Shown here: positions 12,120 through 24,486 of the stretch, one piece after another
Numbering within the stretch: position 1 is the first letter of the stretch
Layout: each line of letters begins with the position of its first letter
NCBI GenBank assembly: GCA_963377175.1
Contig: CAUJNA010003294.1
Span: 1,355,001 to 1,419,000 of the forward strand
Reading direction: 5' to 3'
Length of the DNA stretch: 64,000 nucleotides
Source: Effrenium voratum
Taxonomy: Eukaryota > Sar > Dinophyceae > Suessiales > Symbiodiniaceae
The notes under the pieces: generated by a model
Seen by the model: the letters and a program-made list of their open reading frames with translations, nothing else
What the model was told of the DNA's origin: nothing
Database searches by the model: none
Made by a program: the position numbers and the translations under genes

Positions 12120-13630
12120 AACAAAGCCCATGCCGAAAACGCCAAGCTCGGGTCTCCTTAGCCTTGTGCGCCATGCACTTCACCAGATTGACTTGTACAA
12201 CCCAGCTTGCGAATTCCTGAATCAGTGCCGAGTCATGCGGACACATCGCCGCGGGCCCAAGTGATTGAACACGCAGCCAGGAATGCCACAGATTTGAAGT
12301 ACCCCTGAAGGCTTGTTCAGCCCGAGGCGCGCCCCACATCTCCCTGTACAGCTCGGCACCAGAAGTTCATGGGACTCCAGAAGCCCTGGCACGGCCCATG
12401 AACCATTCGCGGGGATTCGATGGCCAGCGCCATCGCCAGGGGCTGGCCCAAGGTCTCTTAAGACTCTTAAGTGTGCCTCCTTTGGATGGTACTCTTGTCA
12501 GGTTGGAAGGGAAGCCATCATGTTGGGGCTCCCTTTGTTGACCAATGCCCAAGTGCAGCCCTTTGGAACTGATTTGATTTGAAGCCCCCTTCCTGCAAAG
12601 TGCAAATAGCACGTTGCATGCTCAAACCAGCATGCCGTCTCACGCTTTGGGAATAGCCAGGCGAAGGATGGAGGAGAGTCATTCTTGTTTCCCTGAACAG
12701 TCCCCAGTTAACACCAGAGGCTGCGCGGTTTGAGAGGGCCAGCCCTCAGCTTACGGCGCTGCCGACATGACTTCCAAAAAGAAGTTGAACATTTGTTTGG
12801 CCTCAGAGCCACATCTTCCAAGTCTCAACACGCCCCAAATCTGAGGTCTGTGACAATTTCTCGTGCGCGCCTGTGCGAAAAAAAGGGACTGTCTGGACAT
12901 ATGGTTGCTTTGCCATTTTCATTTGCAATGCTCTGAGGCCTGCCCTCCTACATGATGAGTCCCTGCTTCGGAGCACATGCGATGCTGTCAGAGAGATCTG
13001 CAACCTGCTTGCGCTGGCGCAAATCCTGGATTGAATTAAGCCTCTCCTGCACCAGTCTTGCCAAGGCTGCTCGACTTGCTGCTAAACCAGGGCGACAACA
13101 TTCATACTTCCCATTAGCATGACTGGAGCAAGATGTTAATTTGCACAGCTCAAAGGCGCATGCCCTCCGCTGTACGTAGCAAGGTGACCTTAGTCATGCA
13201 ACCCGATATTTATGCTTCCCTGGAGAGGCAGTGTAATCAACTTGAGAAGGGGCATGCCGTGGCCATCCCAAAGCTTGCGAACCAGGAATTCCAAAGTGGA
13301 CCGTCTAAACTAGGATCAGCACAAATCCGAAACTAAGACCGCAACGACTCTGACACTAGGATCACTAGGACCAAAACGATACTCCGCCCCCAAACCAACC
13401 CATAGCGCGTCGTCACGCCCAGTTGGCCCCAAACAACCCGTCAAGCCAAGCCAGCTTCCGGCAAAATTATTCTTCTGGGCTGCCCCACATGGAAAGATGG
13501 TGGAGCAACAGTCCAAGTCCAAGTGAGGTCACGTTGAATGACTTGCCCCCCTGGCAGTGGTGTTTCCACTTGGGCTATCCTGACAAACGCAACAGCGGCG
13601 CTAACTCCACGTCTGCAGCCGAGTGTCGCC
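12120..13630. other. No gene recognised
   Basis: Only short competing open frames. The minus frame at 13316-13522 has a protein-like stretch (NFAGSWLGLTGCLG), but the underlying DNA is GGTTTGGG-rich and low in complexity. Confidence 0.35.
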
Positions 13631-13637
13631 TTCAGAC

Positions 13638-13766
13638 CTGCCCGGCCTCAGCCAGTGCAGTGACTGTGCCCCATAACGCCAAACCGGCAAAGCCGAATGC
13701 TAGCCTTTGCTTTCGTATGTCTTTGCTTTCAAAACGGTTGAAGCACATCCTAAACGGCACACTCAT
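13638..13766 (-). CDS. Possible first exon with signal anchor
   Basis: Forty-three codons start at an ATG (13766-13764, reading MSVPFRMCFNRF). They include a hydrophobic run (LAFGFAGLALWGTVTA) after a basic stretch (KDIRKQR), as in a signal anchor, and end at GGGCAG|GTCTGA, a possible GT donor in phase 0. No second exon was located. Confidence 0.35.
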
Positions 13767-13769
13767 GTA

Positions 13770-16440
13770 ACAACTGCGCGACCCTTGATGCAGCCTTAAA
13801 ATGTCAGCGTGGCAGAGTAGCGCAAATACCCATGATGCATCGAACCGGTTCCGGGCCACAGCTGCGCATGACTCTTCCCAACTGGGGCACACGGGCTGGC
13901 TGTTGGCCTGTTTGAGCTGTATCCGCTCCCGCTTGGCCTGCCTGCACGCAGCTCCACAGTGCAAACCAGTGCAAGCCAACCCAAACCACTTAGTGCCGGA
14001 AAGCATTGACAACATAACCCACAAGAACACCACTGTTTTGAGAGGGACTATTCCAGCCGACTGCCAGCCAATACTACTAAAACATGGCGGGCGCAAGGTT
14101 TTGCCCAAAGACCCCGCTGACTATGCTTTTGGAACATCCTAGAACCCCTCTGACAAAAGACGTCCCTTTCCGTCCCAAATCCTGAAAACCAAAAAACAAA
14201 ACAACCCACAGCAATTATTAATCAACCAAAGCTATCCTCTTTTTTCCATAGTCTCAAGGGCTGCCATTCCAGACAAAAATCGGAAAAATGGCTAGCCGGA
14301 TGCAGCACAATTTGTCTTGCAGTTTGTGCAGCAAAAGCCTCCAAAGTCTGGATTTCCGGACCTTGTCAACCTTGAGGGAGGGTGGGAGCAGGGGAGGGGA
14401 GGGTGGTTCATCATCATGTGCCTCCAATACTTTCCAAGCCCGAGAAGCCAACACCTGCCATGTACCTGTTGCGCCCCAGCCCCTAAACCCTTGAAGCCTC
14501 CAAGTCGACCGCATCAGCCCGGTGCTCCTGCCGGAAATTGCTTGCCTCCCGGTGGTAAACACGTGCGTTTCAGTGGCTGCAGACCAGTCCTGATTTGGCA
14601 TCCAGGCGTGAGGGACTTTCATCCTGCGCTTGAAGGCGCGGCTGTACGTCCAGAAAAAGCGCGGCAGCCCAAGCGATCGCAGCGCAAGCCTGCCCTTGCC
14701 GGCTGAACGACTGTTATACCCTTCCGTCTGCTCAACTCTTGCGAAAAAATGACATCGAGCAGAATAGGTTCCAGCTCAGCTTTCAGACCTCTTGCCACAT
14801 CTTGCAAGCCCAAACTCCTCGGCATCTCCAGCGCACAGCGGAAAGGACAGCGCCAGTCCTGCGTGCCATGTATGCAAAAGCGGGGGCAAAGGGTTCAGGC
14901 TCAGGTTTCAGATCAACACACGTCATGCCAATATACCTTCACATCCGTTCACATCACTAGTGCCCAGATCGAGTTAACTTTCAAGCAAACACAACAAAGC
15001 ACAGCATCGGCAAGAAAGAGACTGGCTCCTCTAGCACCCACTTGTTGATGCACGGCGGATGGAAGCAGTGCCCACCTTGGCACACTCACGACTCACTTCA
15101 GTCCGGGGATCGCCGCAAACAGCGAGATGTAACAACACGAAACGCAACGGGACTACTTCTGGCGCAGAGTCAAACCCCCTGATCTTGTACAGCGCCCTCT
15201 GCAGCAGGCTCAATCATAATCAGCAGAAAAAGAAGGCCAGCAATTCGAGTGCTACCAAACGCGCCTCGCCTTGCTGTGCTTCTTACATTCGAATTCCATG
15301 CGTGGCGGCGCGGAAGAGATACGAGTTGATCTTGGGATCTGCTGGAAGCGCTTATGTGGGCCACATGACGCTGCTGAAGTTCGTGCGTGAAGCACAACGC
15401 GACGATGGCAAGGTGGGCATTTGCATTGGCAGATCTTGGCAGTTGCAGGCACCTACCTTTGCCTCGAAGGCAAGCGAGCTGAAGGAAGACCAAAACGTGA
15501 GCTTCACACGCTTTCGGCATATGGTCACAAAACAAGGCTGCAGGACTCACAGAGCCTGAGTCGGTCAGCTAAACCTGCACAGGCTCCCATGGAAGTTTCC
15601 ACATGTGGAAGGCTTGAACAGAGATCAAGCAGCGAGTCAAACAACTTTGCTACGCTTCTTGATTCGTAGCCCCGCCTAACGTGGGGCCTATGCAATGTCT
15701 AGAACCAACCAGCAGCATCTGGCAGTTGATTGGCTGAGTGCAGCCGCAGAATCGACCGTGCTAAGCGAACCCAGTTGACCAGCCAAGTACGTGCAGTCTA
15801 CGCATGCCTGCGTCAGACAGGCCTTCGGTTCATTCCCACTTACCGCCACCATCAAATATCTAAACGCAACAACAAATCAGTGGGGCTCTGCCCCTCAACA
15901 CGCCAAGCGTGACTCGTTTTGAGCGCCTGTTCGGAGCATCCGAAATTGGTTTCCCATACATTTTTGAGAGGAGCCTGCGCACTCTTCCATGGGCGACTCA
16001 GCTCCATGAGGCAGACTCTTGCCAAGAATTCCTGGCGTCCAGCAGCCCAGTGGCTAAGGCCGCAGCAGGGCAGCTGCGCTACAGTTTCGGAAGCCTCGAA
16101 GTCTTCCAGGCACACCGCGCCTCAGGCGCAGGAGCGGCCAGCACAGAAACTCTCTCCACAGATTGCACCCTGGGAAAGGAAGGGCGTTGCGAGCAAAGTA
16201 AAGTTGCATTGACTGGAGTGCAAAGCTGCTCTACAGAAGGCCCCCGTGATGTGAGGAAAAATCTAGCCTGTTCAAAATCCCGGGGGCTGAATTACAATCC
16301 GTATTAGGCTTTATCCTTCTTTTGGTTGGTATGTAGTCTTTTTAATCCGCACGTCAAAACCGTAGAATGGAAAATCTTTGCAACACATAATCCACAATCC
16401 GCCAAGGCGTATAATCTAACCTGCAAACCGCGCAATCCGT
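13770..16440. other. No gene recognised
   Basis: Open frames here are short or overlap on both strands. From about 16300 the sequence carries repeated AATCCG-type words (annotated separately). Confidence 0.4.
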
Positions 16441-16445
16441 CATCC
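16295..16445. repeat. Cluster of AATCCGC/T words
   Basis: The words AATCCGTA, AATCCGCA, AATCCACAATCCGCC and GCAATCCGTC recur within 150 bp. A second cluster of the same words lies at 29205-29405. Confidence 0.55.
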
Positions 16446-16453
16446 ACCAATCA

Positions 16454-16456
16454 GAA

Positions 16457-16531
<75 letters not shown>

Positions 16532-16532
16532 A
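16454..16532. repeat. (GA)n microsatellite
   Basis: About 78 bp of GA with a few A insertions. Confidence 0.95.
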
Positions 16533-17039
16533 ACAGCTTTTGGTGAACAAGGGGAGGGAGGGGGGTGCCGGCGCGTTAAATCGCCCCGAAATAGCGCCTG
16601 GGTTGACACTAATCAAATACATAAAGACAATGTTCTGGTTGTCCCGCACCACCCGGACCCGAACCCGAGCCAGGCGAGAGCTGGCGCCACCCGGCGTGAG
16701 ACCGATCGGCCAGGATGGCAGCAAAAGCACTCTGAGTTGATTGGACCTGCTGGACGCACACCAGCTGTTTTTTTTTTGACCTGGCTGCTGTTCACCGCCA
16801 AAGACACGATCTCCCCAGGTCAGTTGTGAGCCCGTTCCACCCGGGCGTGAGACCGAACCACCCATGGCTGCGGCTTCTGCCGCGCAGGCTCATCGTCCCG
16901 AAACGGAAAAAAGGAACGAACAAGAAAGAGAATCCGGTCCTTAGCGCCGCCCTCAAAGTCCCGGCCCACGCTTTTTCCCCAATAATTCCAGACAGCCCCC
17001 GGACCCACGGGTACACTGGTACTAAGGTTGAACAGAAAT

Positions 17040-17109
17040 GCAGTCTCGCTCTCTGTCTCCGTCTCTGTCTCTGTCTCCGTCTCTGTCTCTTCTTTTTTTT
17101 TGGTCTCTG

Positions 17110-17145
<36 letters not shown>

Positions 17146-17160
17146 TCTCTCGTACTCTCT
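17040..17160. repeat. (CTCTGT)n/(CT)n microsatellite
   Basis: CTGTCTC-type repeats, interrupted by a T run, then pure CT. Long Arg-Glu or Ser-Leu frames through it are artefacts of the repeat. Confidence 0.95.
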
Positions 17161-18383
17161 CGCCGCGATGTTTGCAAGGCCAACCGGGCAATGCCAAACA
17201 AGTTCTATGCCAATGTCTGGTCCGAAGTCCCAAGCCCATTTCCCGGTTGGATCTCGAAAGGTATCCCAAGCAAAGCACCTGGACCTGCCACGCGTCTTGT
17301 GATGGCCCGCCCCGCGCTGAAGCCGAGACAGCCCAACTCTTGTCGATTGTGACGACCGCAATTCTCACAAAAACACTTTGTGCTTTTTGGAGCGAGCTTA
17401 ATGATAACTCTGCAGAAGCTCCCGAATTTCGATGGCACCAATTTGCCTGGGACAGCTGGATAGCGGTCACTTAGGATGACTCAAAGAGCTGGTTGACACG
17501 CTCAAAAAGAGCTCATGCCACAGCAACATTGTTTTCAGCGCCTTGCGCATCACACTCTCCCACACTGAAGCGAGTCATGCGAGGTGAGCTGAATATCCAT
17601 AGCTCTGGCTCTTGGATTTCATGGTCAAACTGCTAGCTTGAACCTGTGTTTGCGCAGTGTCGATCGAACCAGTTTGGACCGTAGCGCTGATCAGAGACGG
17701 GTGATTCCGCGGCTTTAACCGGCACATGTGTTGCTCCAGAGTCGAAGCGTCAAGAGTCTGACGGAGGTGGTTGTTCACGTCGTCGGGTCGCGTCAGGCTT
17801 TCCCTCCCACGCATTGGGTCAGGGAGATGTTTGGTGAAAGCAAGGTTTTTGCAGCAGCCGTCGTTCCCGATATTTGGCCAGGTTTCCTCCGCACGCACGG
17901 CCGTGCACCGTGATCGAAACTCGCAGCTACAGGCATGGTGGACACGCGAGTTGTGTAAGCGCCCGTCTAGGTTACGAAGAGCACCACGTAGCTGTTTGTA
18001 TGTATGTCGATGTCAAAGTGTTGGCCAGGAAGACCCAAAATCAAGAACGACACACGACGGCGACCAATGTCAGAATCCGCACTTTCGCCCAGTGTGAGTG
18101 AGAAACCATACATCTGGTGTTCCAGAGTCTTGGCAAGGTTGAATGTCATGGCACATCCGCGGCAGGCTTGCTCAACCGGGCTAGTATGTGAAAGCTGAGC
18201 CGAAACCTGCCAAGCAAAGGACCCTCATGGCCAGAAAACCGGCAGACAGATTCCATGTTCCCTGAGTGCCACGGCAGCACAGCTCTTGTGTCTGCTGCAG
18301 CTCCGAAACCTTCCGCGAGCGAATGACCTGGCATTGCAGGGAGCAGCTCCAGCAGTTTGCACACATGTGGGGACCTCTCCCTG

Positions 18384-18546
18384 TGGTTGGTTGGTTGGTT
18401 GGTTGGTTGGTTGGTTGGTTGGTTTGTTGGTTGGTTGGTTGGTTGGTTGGTTGGTTGGTTGGTTGGTTGGTTGGTTGGTTGGTTGGTTGGTTGGTTGGTT
18501 GGTTGGTTGGTTGGTTGGTTGGTTGGTTGTTTGGTTGGTTGGTTGG
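18384..18546. repeat. (GGTT)n microsatellite
   Basis: About 40 copies of GGTT with two single-base interruptions. The poly Trp-Leu-Val-Gly and Pro-Thr-Asn-Gln frames are artefacts. Confidence 0.97.
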
Positions 18547-18989
18547 CTGGTTTCCTTTTGGTTTCCCATTGAAAAGGGGGTTCCTTTTGGTTTGCCAGTT
18601 GTTCACAACTCAAACGGCATACTAAAAAATCAAATGCGTTTACGGGCTCGAACCCAACGTTGTCCGCTGTCTCCCTCTGGTTACCTCCCTCTGGCTGCCT
18701 CTGTAGGATCACCTATTCAACTACCAGCTCTACCCAAACGTGCTTTGCGCGTCACTTTGGAACCTCCACTCAGGCAGTTGTGAGCTCCCTCCTTCGTCTT
18801 GTACATCTTGCACAAGATTTGGAGCTTGTAGATGCCCACAAAATCTAACCTTGGCAAACTTAGCGTAAGCTTGACTCCCCCTCCCCAGCCCATCCAATGA
18901 AGGCCAGTCAGTGCACTCAGCCATGGGCCCCTCATCATCCTGGGTGTCTCTGTAATTTCGCACCTGCCAGGCATTGACAAGCATTGACC

Positions 18990-19096
18990 CACACACACAC
19001 ACACGCGCGCGCACATACGTGCCAATGGCAATGTGAAGCACACCTCAGGAAGATGTCCTCCAAGAGATGTGATGTGTGTGTGTGTGTGTGTGTGTG
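18990..19096. repeat. Facing (CA)n and (TG)n runs
   Basis: A CA/CG run at 18990-19012 and a TG run at 19071-19096 face each other about 60 bp apart, so they could pair as a stem. Confidence 0.8.
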
Positions 19097-20039
19097 CCGG
19101 TGTTTTCCCCTTTTTGTTTTGCAGTTCACCACTATTCACTGAGCACCCTGCGAAATCACGCCAGAAGGCCCAGTTCAGTACCTCGACTGAACCGGAACAA
19201 AGCGCTGCGCTTAGCTCCTTAAATCTGATGCAACTCGAAGATAGCTGACTGTCCCAATTAATTTCAACAATAGTAGGTGCATTGGGAAAGGCCGCTCGCC
19301 ATGGGCCCGCAATGTGTTCAGTTTCCATGGGCTTCCCAACCGTCTGCCAAGCTCGTGAGCTTCGCGACTATGGATGCGCAATTGCCACCCTTTCAAGATA
19401 GTGAGTCTCTAAACATGTAAAACTTGCTTCACTAGAAACTGCACCTTCTAATGGGCGCATAAAGATATGGGTCGCAATACGACTAGGCGGCTTGCCATGA
19501 AGAGGCCGGAAGAAGCCATCAGGAAGCGCACGGCAAACGCCTTGCGATGTCAAAATGCACCCATGACAAGATGTCGACGTGGCCCTGCTCCAAGATTCTG
19601 GTACTTCAACCACGGCATACAACGCCGGTTAAGGCAAATGCCTGCCATCTAAACACGGGGAACATGGTCTGCGAATCTCTGCCGCACCCTTACCCACATC
19701 GGCACTACCGGGCCTGCTGCACATTGTACTCATAACCTGGGTGAGGCAGCTTGCCAAAACTAGCGGATGAGAATCGGCCAACCTTGAGTGGACTTGCTGA
19801 TTTACCGTGGTGAGCAATTAGCTTGTGCCTCCCTTTTGTAGAGTCTGTGATGGCAAGGCCATGCCTCTCGATTCCTGCATCCGCTTTTCACAGTCATGTA
19901 TGGCATTGCGAAAACGCAAAGTACTCAGAGGCTCTCGCGAGGCAACTCTGAACCGACTGGGAATCATTGGACCGCGGTTTGTGTGGGTCCGGGGTGCCCA
20001 CCGTGTTCAGCCCTGGAGGCTTTTTGACAGCACCAGACT

Positions 20040-20170
20040 GGGCCTGCGGCAAAACATGAGAAGCAGCACAATGGTGTGCCACACCATGAGCAAGCAGCTG
20101 AAGCAAGTGAACATGGCCTTAGCATCGAAACTTCGACACATGGGCGGCTTAGAGCTCCGCTGCAGAAGCA
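20040..20170 (-). CDS. Possible membrane-spanning exon, unknown
   Basis: The minus frame reads AMFTCFSCLLMVWHTIVLLL followed by CRR, a plausible transmembrane segment with a basic flank. The plus strand is open over the same bases (19825-20205, 126 codons), so strand choice rests only on the one-way gene pattern. Confidence 0.2.
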
Positions 20171-21589
20171 CTGCTCGCGTGGGAAACACCCCACGACGCA
20201 GATAGGACAAACGGGGACCCGGGTGACAAAAAACACAGCAGCGGGAGTGGCATCAAACATTATGAAAAACTGCTTGGTCTCAATTCTGCTTCTTTAGAAC
20301 CTGGCATCTTGCTGAAAAGTATGCAGTTGGTGACATTGCAGCCTTGTCCCTAGGCCCGTGCTACGGAGCAAGACCAGTGGGATCGAGTCTGCAAGCACCT
20401 CAGCCCACCGGTCAAGGCTGCTCTCGCTTCCCCTGCAAAAGTATCCCATGAGATTCTTTACGCCATTGCTTGGCAAAGCAAGGCCCTTGATCCAGGTCTT
20501 GTGGGTCCTCCAGGCATGTCTCATGAAATGCGGATACCAGGCGTGTCTCATGAGGGTAAGATACAATAAGACTGCCTTCAGAGTCAAGATTGCCGCGCGG
20601 CAGCGCAAAGGGTACCGTCACCCAATAGACATGGAAGGACTCTTGTCAACAGCCTGGGCCCAATGTGCACATGAATGCAAAGTTAGCTGACGCCAGGGTG
20701 TGACACCCTTCCTCCATTGATAAAATCAAATCAAGCAGCAACACGAATCGAACGGCAACTGTTTCTTGTGTGTCAGGGAACTGGGTGCACTCGTGGCCAT
20801 GGCGTGCTTCAGTTTCCCAACGGCGAATGGGTGCGGAGCCATGGTGTCATCTGACGTGCATTTGGCAAGCATCAGAGCGGAGTCTCTGGAAAAGGAATGT
20901 GCGTGTGGCTCGTTGTACAGGATTGGGCCACACTTCGTGCTGGCAGCAACATCGATCCACTAAACTGACCGACGTGCTAGGCAGCATGGCCCACGCTGGC
21001 CTAGGCGCCCCGCCCCATCCGCCGCAGGGCGGTGGACACATCTGCGCGCTTCAGGCGCAGGTAGCCTGCAGCTGCTTACCCTCGAAACCGTTTCGCCAGC
21101 CGGAAGGAAGCTAAACACGGGCCCGAGAAAACACCTTGGAGTTTTGTGAACATGGGGCCTCCAGAAAAAACAAGGCTCGGAATCCAGCCATGCTGGCAGT
21201 TGCATGCCAAGCTGGCAGGTCGTGTTTGGCGCAAGCTTCCTCCGGCAAGTGCCGTGCCGCTTGAAGACATCTCCACTCAGAGGTGCTGACCCCATACCAG
21301 CTGCAGGGCCCAAAGTAGCTTCAAGGTCGTCACCTTAGCACCATTTGGTGGTTTGGATTGGTGGTTTGGTGGTTAAGGGTTTGTAATTTACCCTTTACAA
21401 AAGCCAATGAAGGGATACCTGATTGAACCAGATGAGAAAACAACAGCAATGGCTGCGATCTTTCCAGTCCTTGTTCCGTCCAAGGGCAGGGCTGCCAACG
21501 GAAGGCACAACCTCGAGGGCTAACATCAGCATGTGTCGGACACTTGGGAGAACCGTCTCTGGGTTTTTCAGGAGCTTCGAGTGGCCGTT

Positions 21590-21690
21590 GGTGGTGGGGG
21601 GTGGGGGTAGGGGGTTAAGGGGTGGGGGTAAGGGGTTAAGGGGTGGGGTTGGTGGTCGGGGGTTGGTCGGGGGTGGGGGGTTGGGGGTAC
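21590..21690. repeat. G-rich tract, GGGGTTAAGGGG-type
   Basis: Runs of three to seven G separated by T, TTAA or TTGG, with the 14-bp phrase GGGGTAAGGGGTTA repeated. It has G-quadruplex potential. A GGTGGTTTGG-rich stretch lies just before it (21340-21385). Confidence 0.8.
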
Positions 21691-21980
21691 GAAGCACGGA
21701 CTGTTGCACGTAATTTCTCGACAGGTATGGAAGCAGGAACCTTCTCCCAGTTTGCTTGCTTGCTATTGGAGGGTACGTTTCAAAGCCGCAGTCTCCAGAA
21801 CAACACACCGAGGGCTGGGGCTCGCGCAATCTAACGAAAAGCCCTTTGGGCTGCAAGGATTCCGTGGAGAGGTACATGCACACCTGGGCAGAGCCATGTC
21901 TCGCACAGGCAAAGAGGCCCCAAGGACCAAGAGCCATGTGTTAAGCCAAGGAAGCCCAACAATCAGAGTTGGTGCCCGAA

Positions 21981-22088
21981 CATAGGTGTCCGTTTTGGGA
22001 AAATAGATGGCCCTGGTAGCTGATTGAACCACCAGGCAAACCAGGGCCCTCGAATTTTCACCCAAATCAACCAAAAAGGTCACCTATG
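21981..22088. mobile_element. MITE-like inverted-repeat element, family B, copy 1
   Basis: A 108-bp element beginning CATAGGTGTCCGTTTTGG and ending CCAAAAAGGTCACCTATG, an inverted repeat. The second copy is at 47947-48053. It carries no open frame. Confidence 0.75.
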
Positions 22089-22389
22089 TGCCTGAACTGG
22101 GCAGGGGGCCACTAGTTGAAGCGCCTGACTCGCAAAAAAAACTGACGCTCCCCAGGGTGGCGAATGCACTGATTGAAGGATTGCCGAGGATGCAGCGGCG
22201 ATGGAAGAAATCTCCAACACCTGAGCTCTTCCGTGCTGCATGGAACGCACACCCGCGCGAGTACATGTTTTTTTAAAGATGCATACAGGCCATGCCCAAC
22301 TCATGGTGCACTACTTTGGAGCCCTTTGCCGAAACTTCTTCGAATCATTTTGAAGGGAATTTATGATGAATGGCAGGCTTTGTGCACGT

Positions 22390-23007
22390 GACCCCAGGCA
22401 TGTCACTGGAATTGCTTTCAAACACTCCTCTGCAAACAACAAAACTAAAACGGCAAACTCTTCCGAGCTTGCCGCCGCTTCAGCCACGTGGAACTTGAGT
22501 CGACGTAGCCTCATGAATGGCATGAATGCAGCAGGTCAGGACAGTGAATGGCAACACCGCTGCCTTTCAAGCCGTGCTGTTGTCCCCTTCGCAAGAAAGT
22601 CAGAGCTATCAAACTCTCCGAAACCTTGCTGCGCGGAACATGCCATCGATTCCGGCAACAGAAAAGGCCCCCGTGCAGCAGGGGTTCGCCATGCCACCCC
22701 ATCAAAGCCATGACCTGAGCTCAGCGGCGGGGTTTTGGACATGCGGTGCCCCCAGCACTTTGCTGCCAAAATGATTTGCCCCAGATGGAAACGCCAAAGC
22801 TCTGATGCGCACTGACCCGTGCGAGAGCCCCAAACGTGTCCCTTGAGGCATTGCCCCGCTGCACTTGCCCAGGTGCAGGATCTGTCGTCGTTGCCATGGC
22901 CTGCGCTGGGTGCACAAATCGAAAGCATCTCCGTTTACTGCTTTTTGCACAGCCAACAACAACCTCAGGTTTGGTTCAATCTGCATGAGGGCAACGCCAC
23001 CCGCCAA
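22390..23007 (-). CDS. Possible exons, unknown protein
   Basis: Two minus-strand stretches look coding: 22391-22510 (HVAEAAASSEEFAVLVLLF) and 22900-23007 (GVALMQIEPNLRLLLAV). I could not join them, and the plus frame at 22526-22774 is also open. Family not recognised. Confidence 0.25.
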
Positions 23008-23719
23008 CTCGAGAGGCGCCAGCCTTTGTAGATCAAGTCTCTGCCCTGTGGCAGCACCCTCCCCTAACTATAGACTCACGCGCGGCAGCGGCAGGATCCA
23101 AGCATTCTCAAATGCGTGCCTCGCACTTGCTGATACCATCACACGCAAACACTTGTGCCTCGTAGCCAGCTCAGAATGCGCTTGGAAACGCTCAGCTGAC
23201 ATGCGCTTCTTTTGCAAGCTGCAAGCTACGCCCATCTTCAGAGGCGACCTCAATCTGCAAGCCAAGTTCAGCCCGTTGAATGATAATACCCGAAGTCAAA
23301 ATGGCATGACAGCTGGTGTTGCATGCTGCTTGCCATAGCCAGTGTTTGCCAAATGCACCTGCCAGTTCAATGAAACATCCTGACACAACAGGGGGCTCAG
23401 AGCCATGCAAGGCAATGCGAAGCATCAAGATCGCCTGCAGTCTCAAGCATGTGGGCGGCCAGCAAACATCCGCAACTCTGGCATCCAACATGTGCAGCAA
23501 GGTATGATCGTGCCAATCAGCAAGCACCCCTCTCCATGCTGAGAAAGTGGCATGGCATTGGCCCTGGCAATGTCCTGGCGGGCATGTTAACCGGCAAAGG
23601 CCAAAATCGACCACTCCGCTGAATTGGCCACGAATTCAAGTGCACCGATTTGTAAACTCAGACCGGAAAAGTGGGCGTCGACCGACAGGACAACGCTGGG
23701 CAAATGTCGCACTGGACAG

Positions 23720-23851
23720 AGCACCAAACACCAGCCATGGCAAGAATGAACCCACTAATCCCTGATGCCAGACATGCCAAAAGGCATCCAAGCGCCTTCT
23801 TGGAGACACCTTTCTGCCGTGCCACTTCCAGCGCGGCACCTAAAACGGCCA
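23720..23851 (-). CDS. Possible exon with hydrophobic segment
   Basis: After a TTTTAG acceptor the minus frame reads ALEVARQKGVSKKALGC and then a hydrophobic run (LASGISGFILAMAGVW). This is consistent with a membrane protein exon. The upstream partner may be the exon at about 24331-24460. Function unknown. Confidence 0.35.
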
Positions 23852-24330
23852 TGTCACTGGAACTGGTCCAACAGCAATGCCATGCACGCAGGGTCATTAA
23901 TGAAGCCTTTAGTTGCATGGCCTTCTTCGGTTCATCTCGCCCTTTTCATGTCAGCTAGGCCATCCTCCCGGCTCGGTTCACATCTTGGGAGGCTGAGGCA
24001 GGCCGCAATCACCCGAGGCCACCGCAAAAGAATGCAGAGTTCCCAGAGAGGGCGGCAGACTGCAGGCAAGGCTGGCTCACCAAGTCCAAGTGGTCAGCAA
24101 TTCTTGTCCCTCCATGGCCAACATTGCTTTACGTCGATTGTCGGAACTTGCTCATGCTTCGGTCGGTGTATTTCTTTGAGCTCTCCGGCTAAGAAAAAGC
24201 AACTGCCAAGCCACCTTGCCCCCCACCTCCAGTTGCCGCAGGGCTTCCTTGCGTGCCGCCTGCCAGTGCATTTACCCAAGCCAGCGCAAAGGCCCAACAT
24301 TGAAGAGTAAGATCCAGTCAGTCCACTTAC

Positions 24331-24460
24331 CAAGACCACGCTGCCTCCTGCATCGCAATTTCGACCTGCTCCTTTTGGACCTCTTCTGGCTCGGCCTCGG
24401 GCACTTGCTGCAAATCAACACCATAAACTCTCTGACTTGGCCATTGCACGTGCATGCCGG
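24331..24460 (-). CDS. Probable acidic exon with GT donor
   Basis: The minus frame reads QVPEAEPEEVQKEQVEIAMQ and ends at TCTTG|GTAAGT, a classic GT donor. Charge and composition are protein-like, and the opposite strand gives a poorer reading. Partner exons were not fixed. Confidence 0.4.
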
Positions 24461-24486
24461 CTTGTATCACTGCAGCGCTTCTGTTG

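Larger units (their letters stand above)
17160..20000. other. No gene chosen; two microsatellites
   Basis: The minus frame at 17575-17898 has a protein-like stretch (DDVNNHLRQTLDASTLEQHM), without a partner exon. The minus frame near 17205-17290 (LGIPFEIQPGNGLGTSD) is similar. Neither is recognised. The GGTT and CA/TG repeats are annotated separately. Confidence 0.3.

Noticed and set aside
16820..17470. 216-codon frame with Arg-Glu-Thr repeats
   Set aside because: Its middle is the translated CT/CTCTGT microsatellite; the flanks carry no recognisable domain.
18146..18712. Pro-Thr-Asn-Gln or Trp-Leu-Val-Gly repeat protein
   Set aside because: Translation of the GGTT microsatellite.
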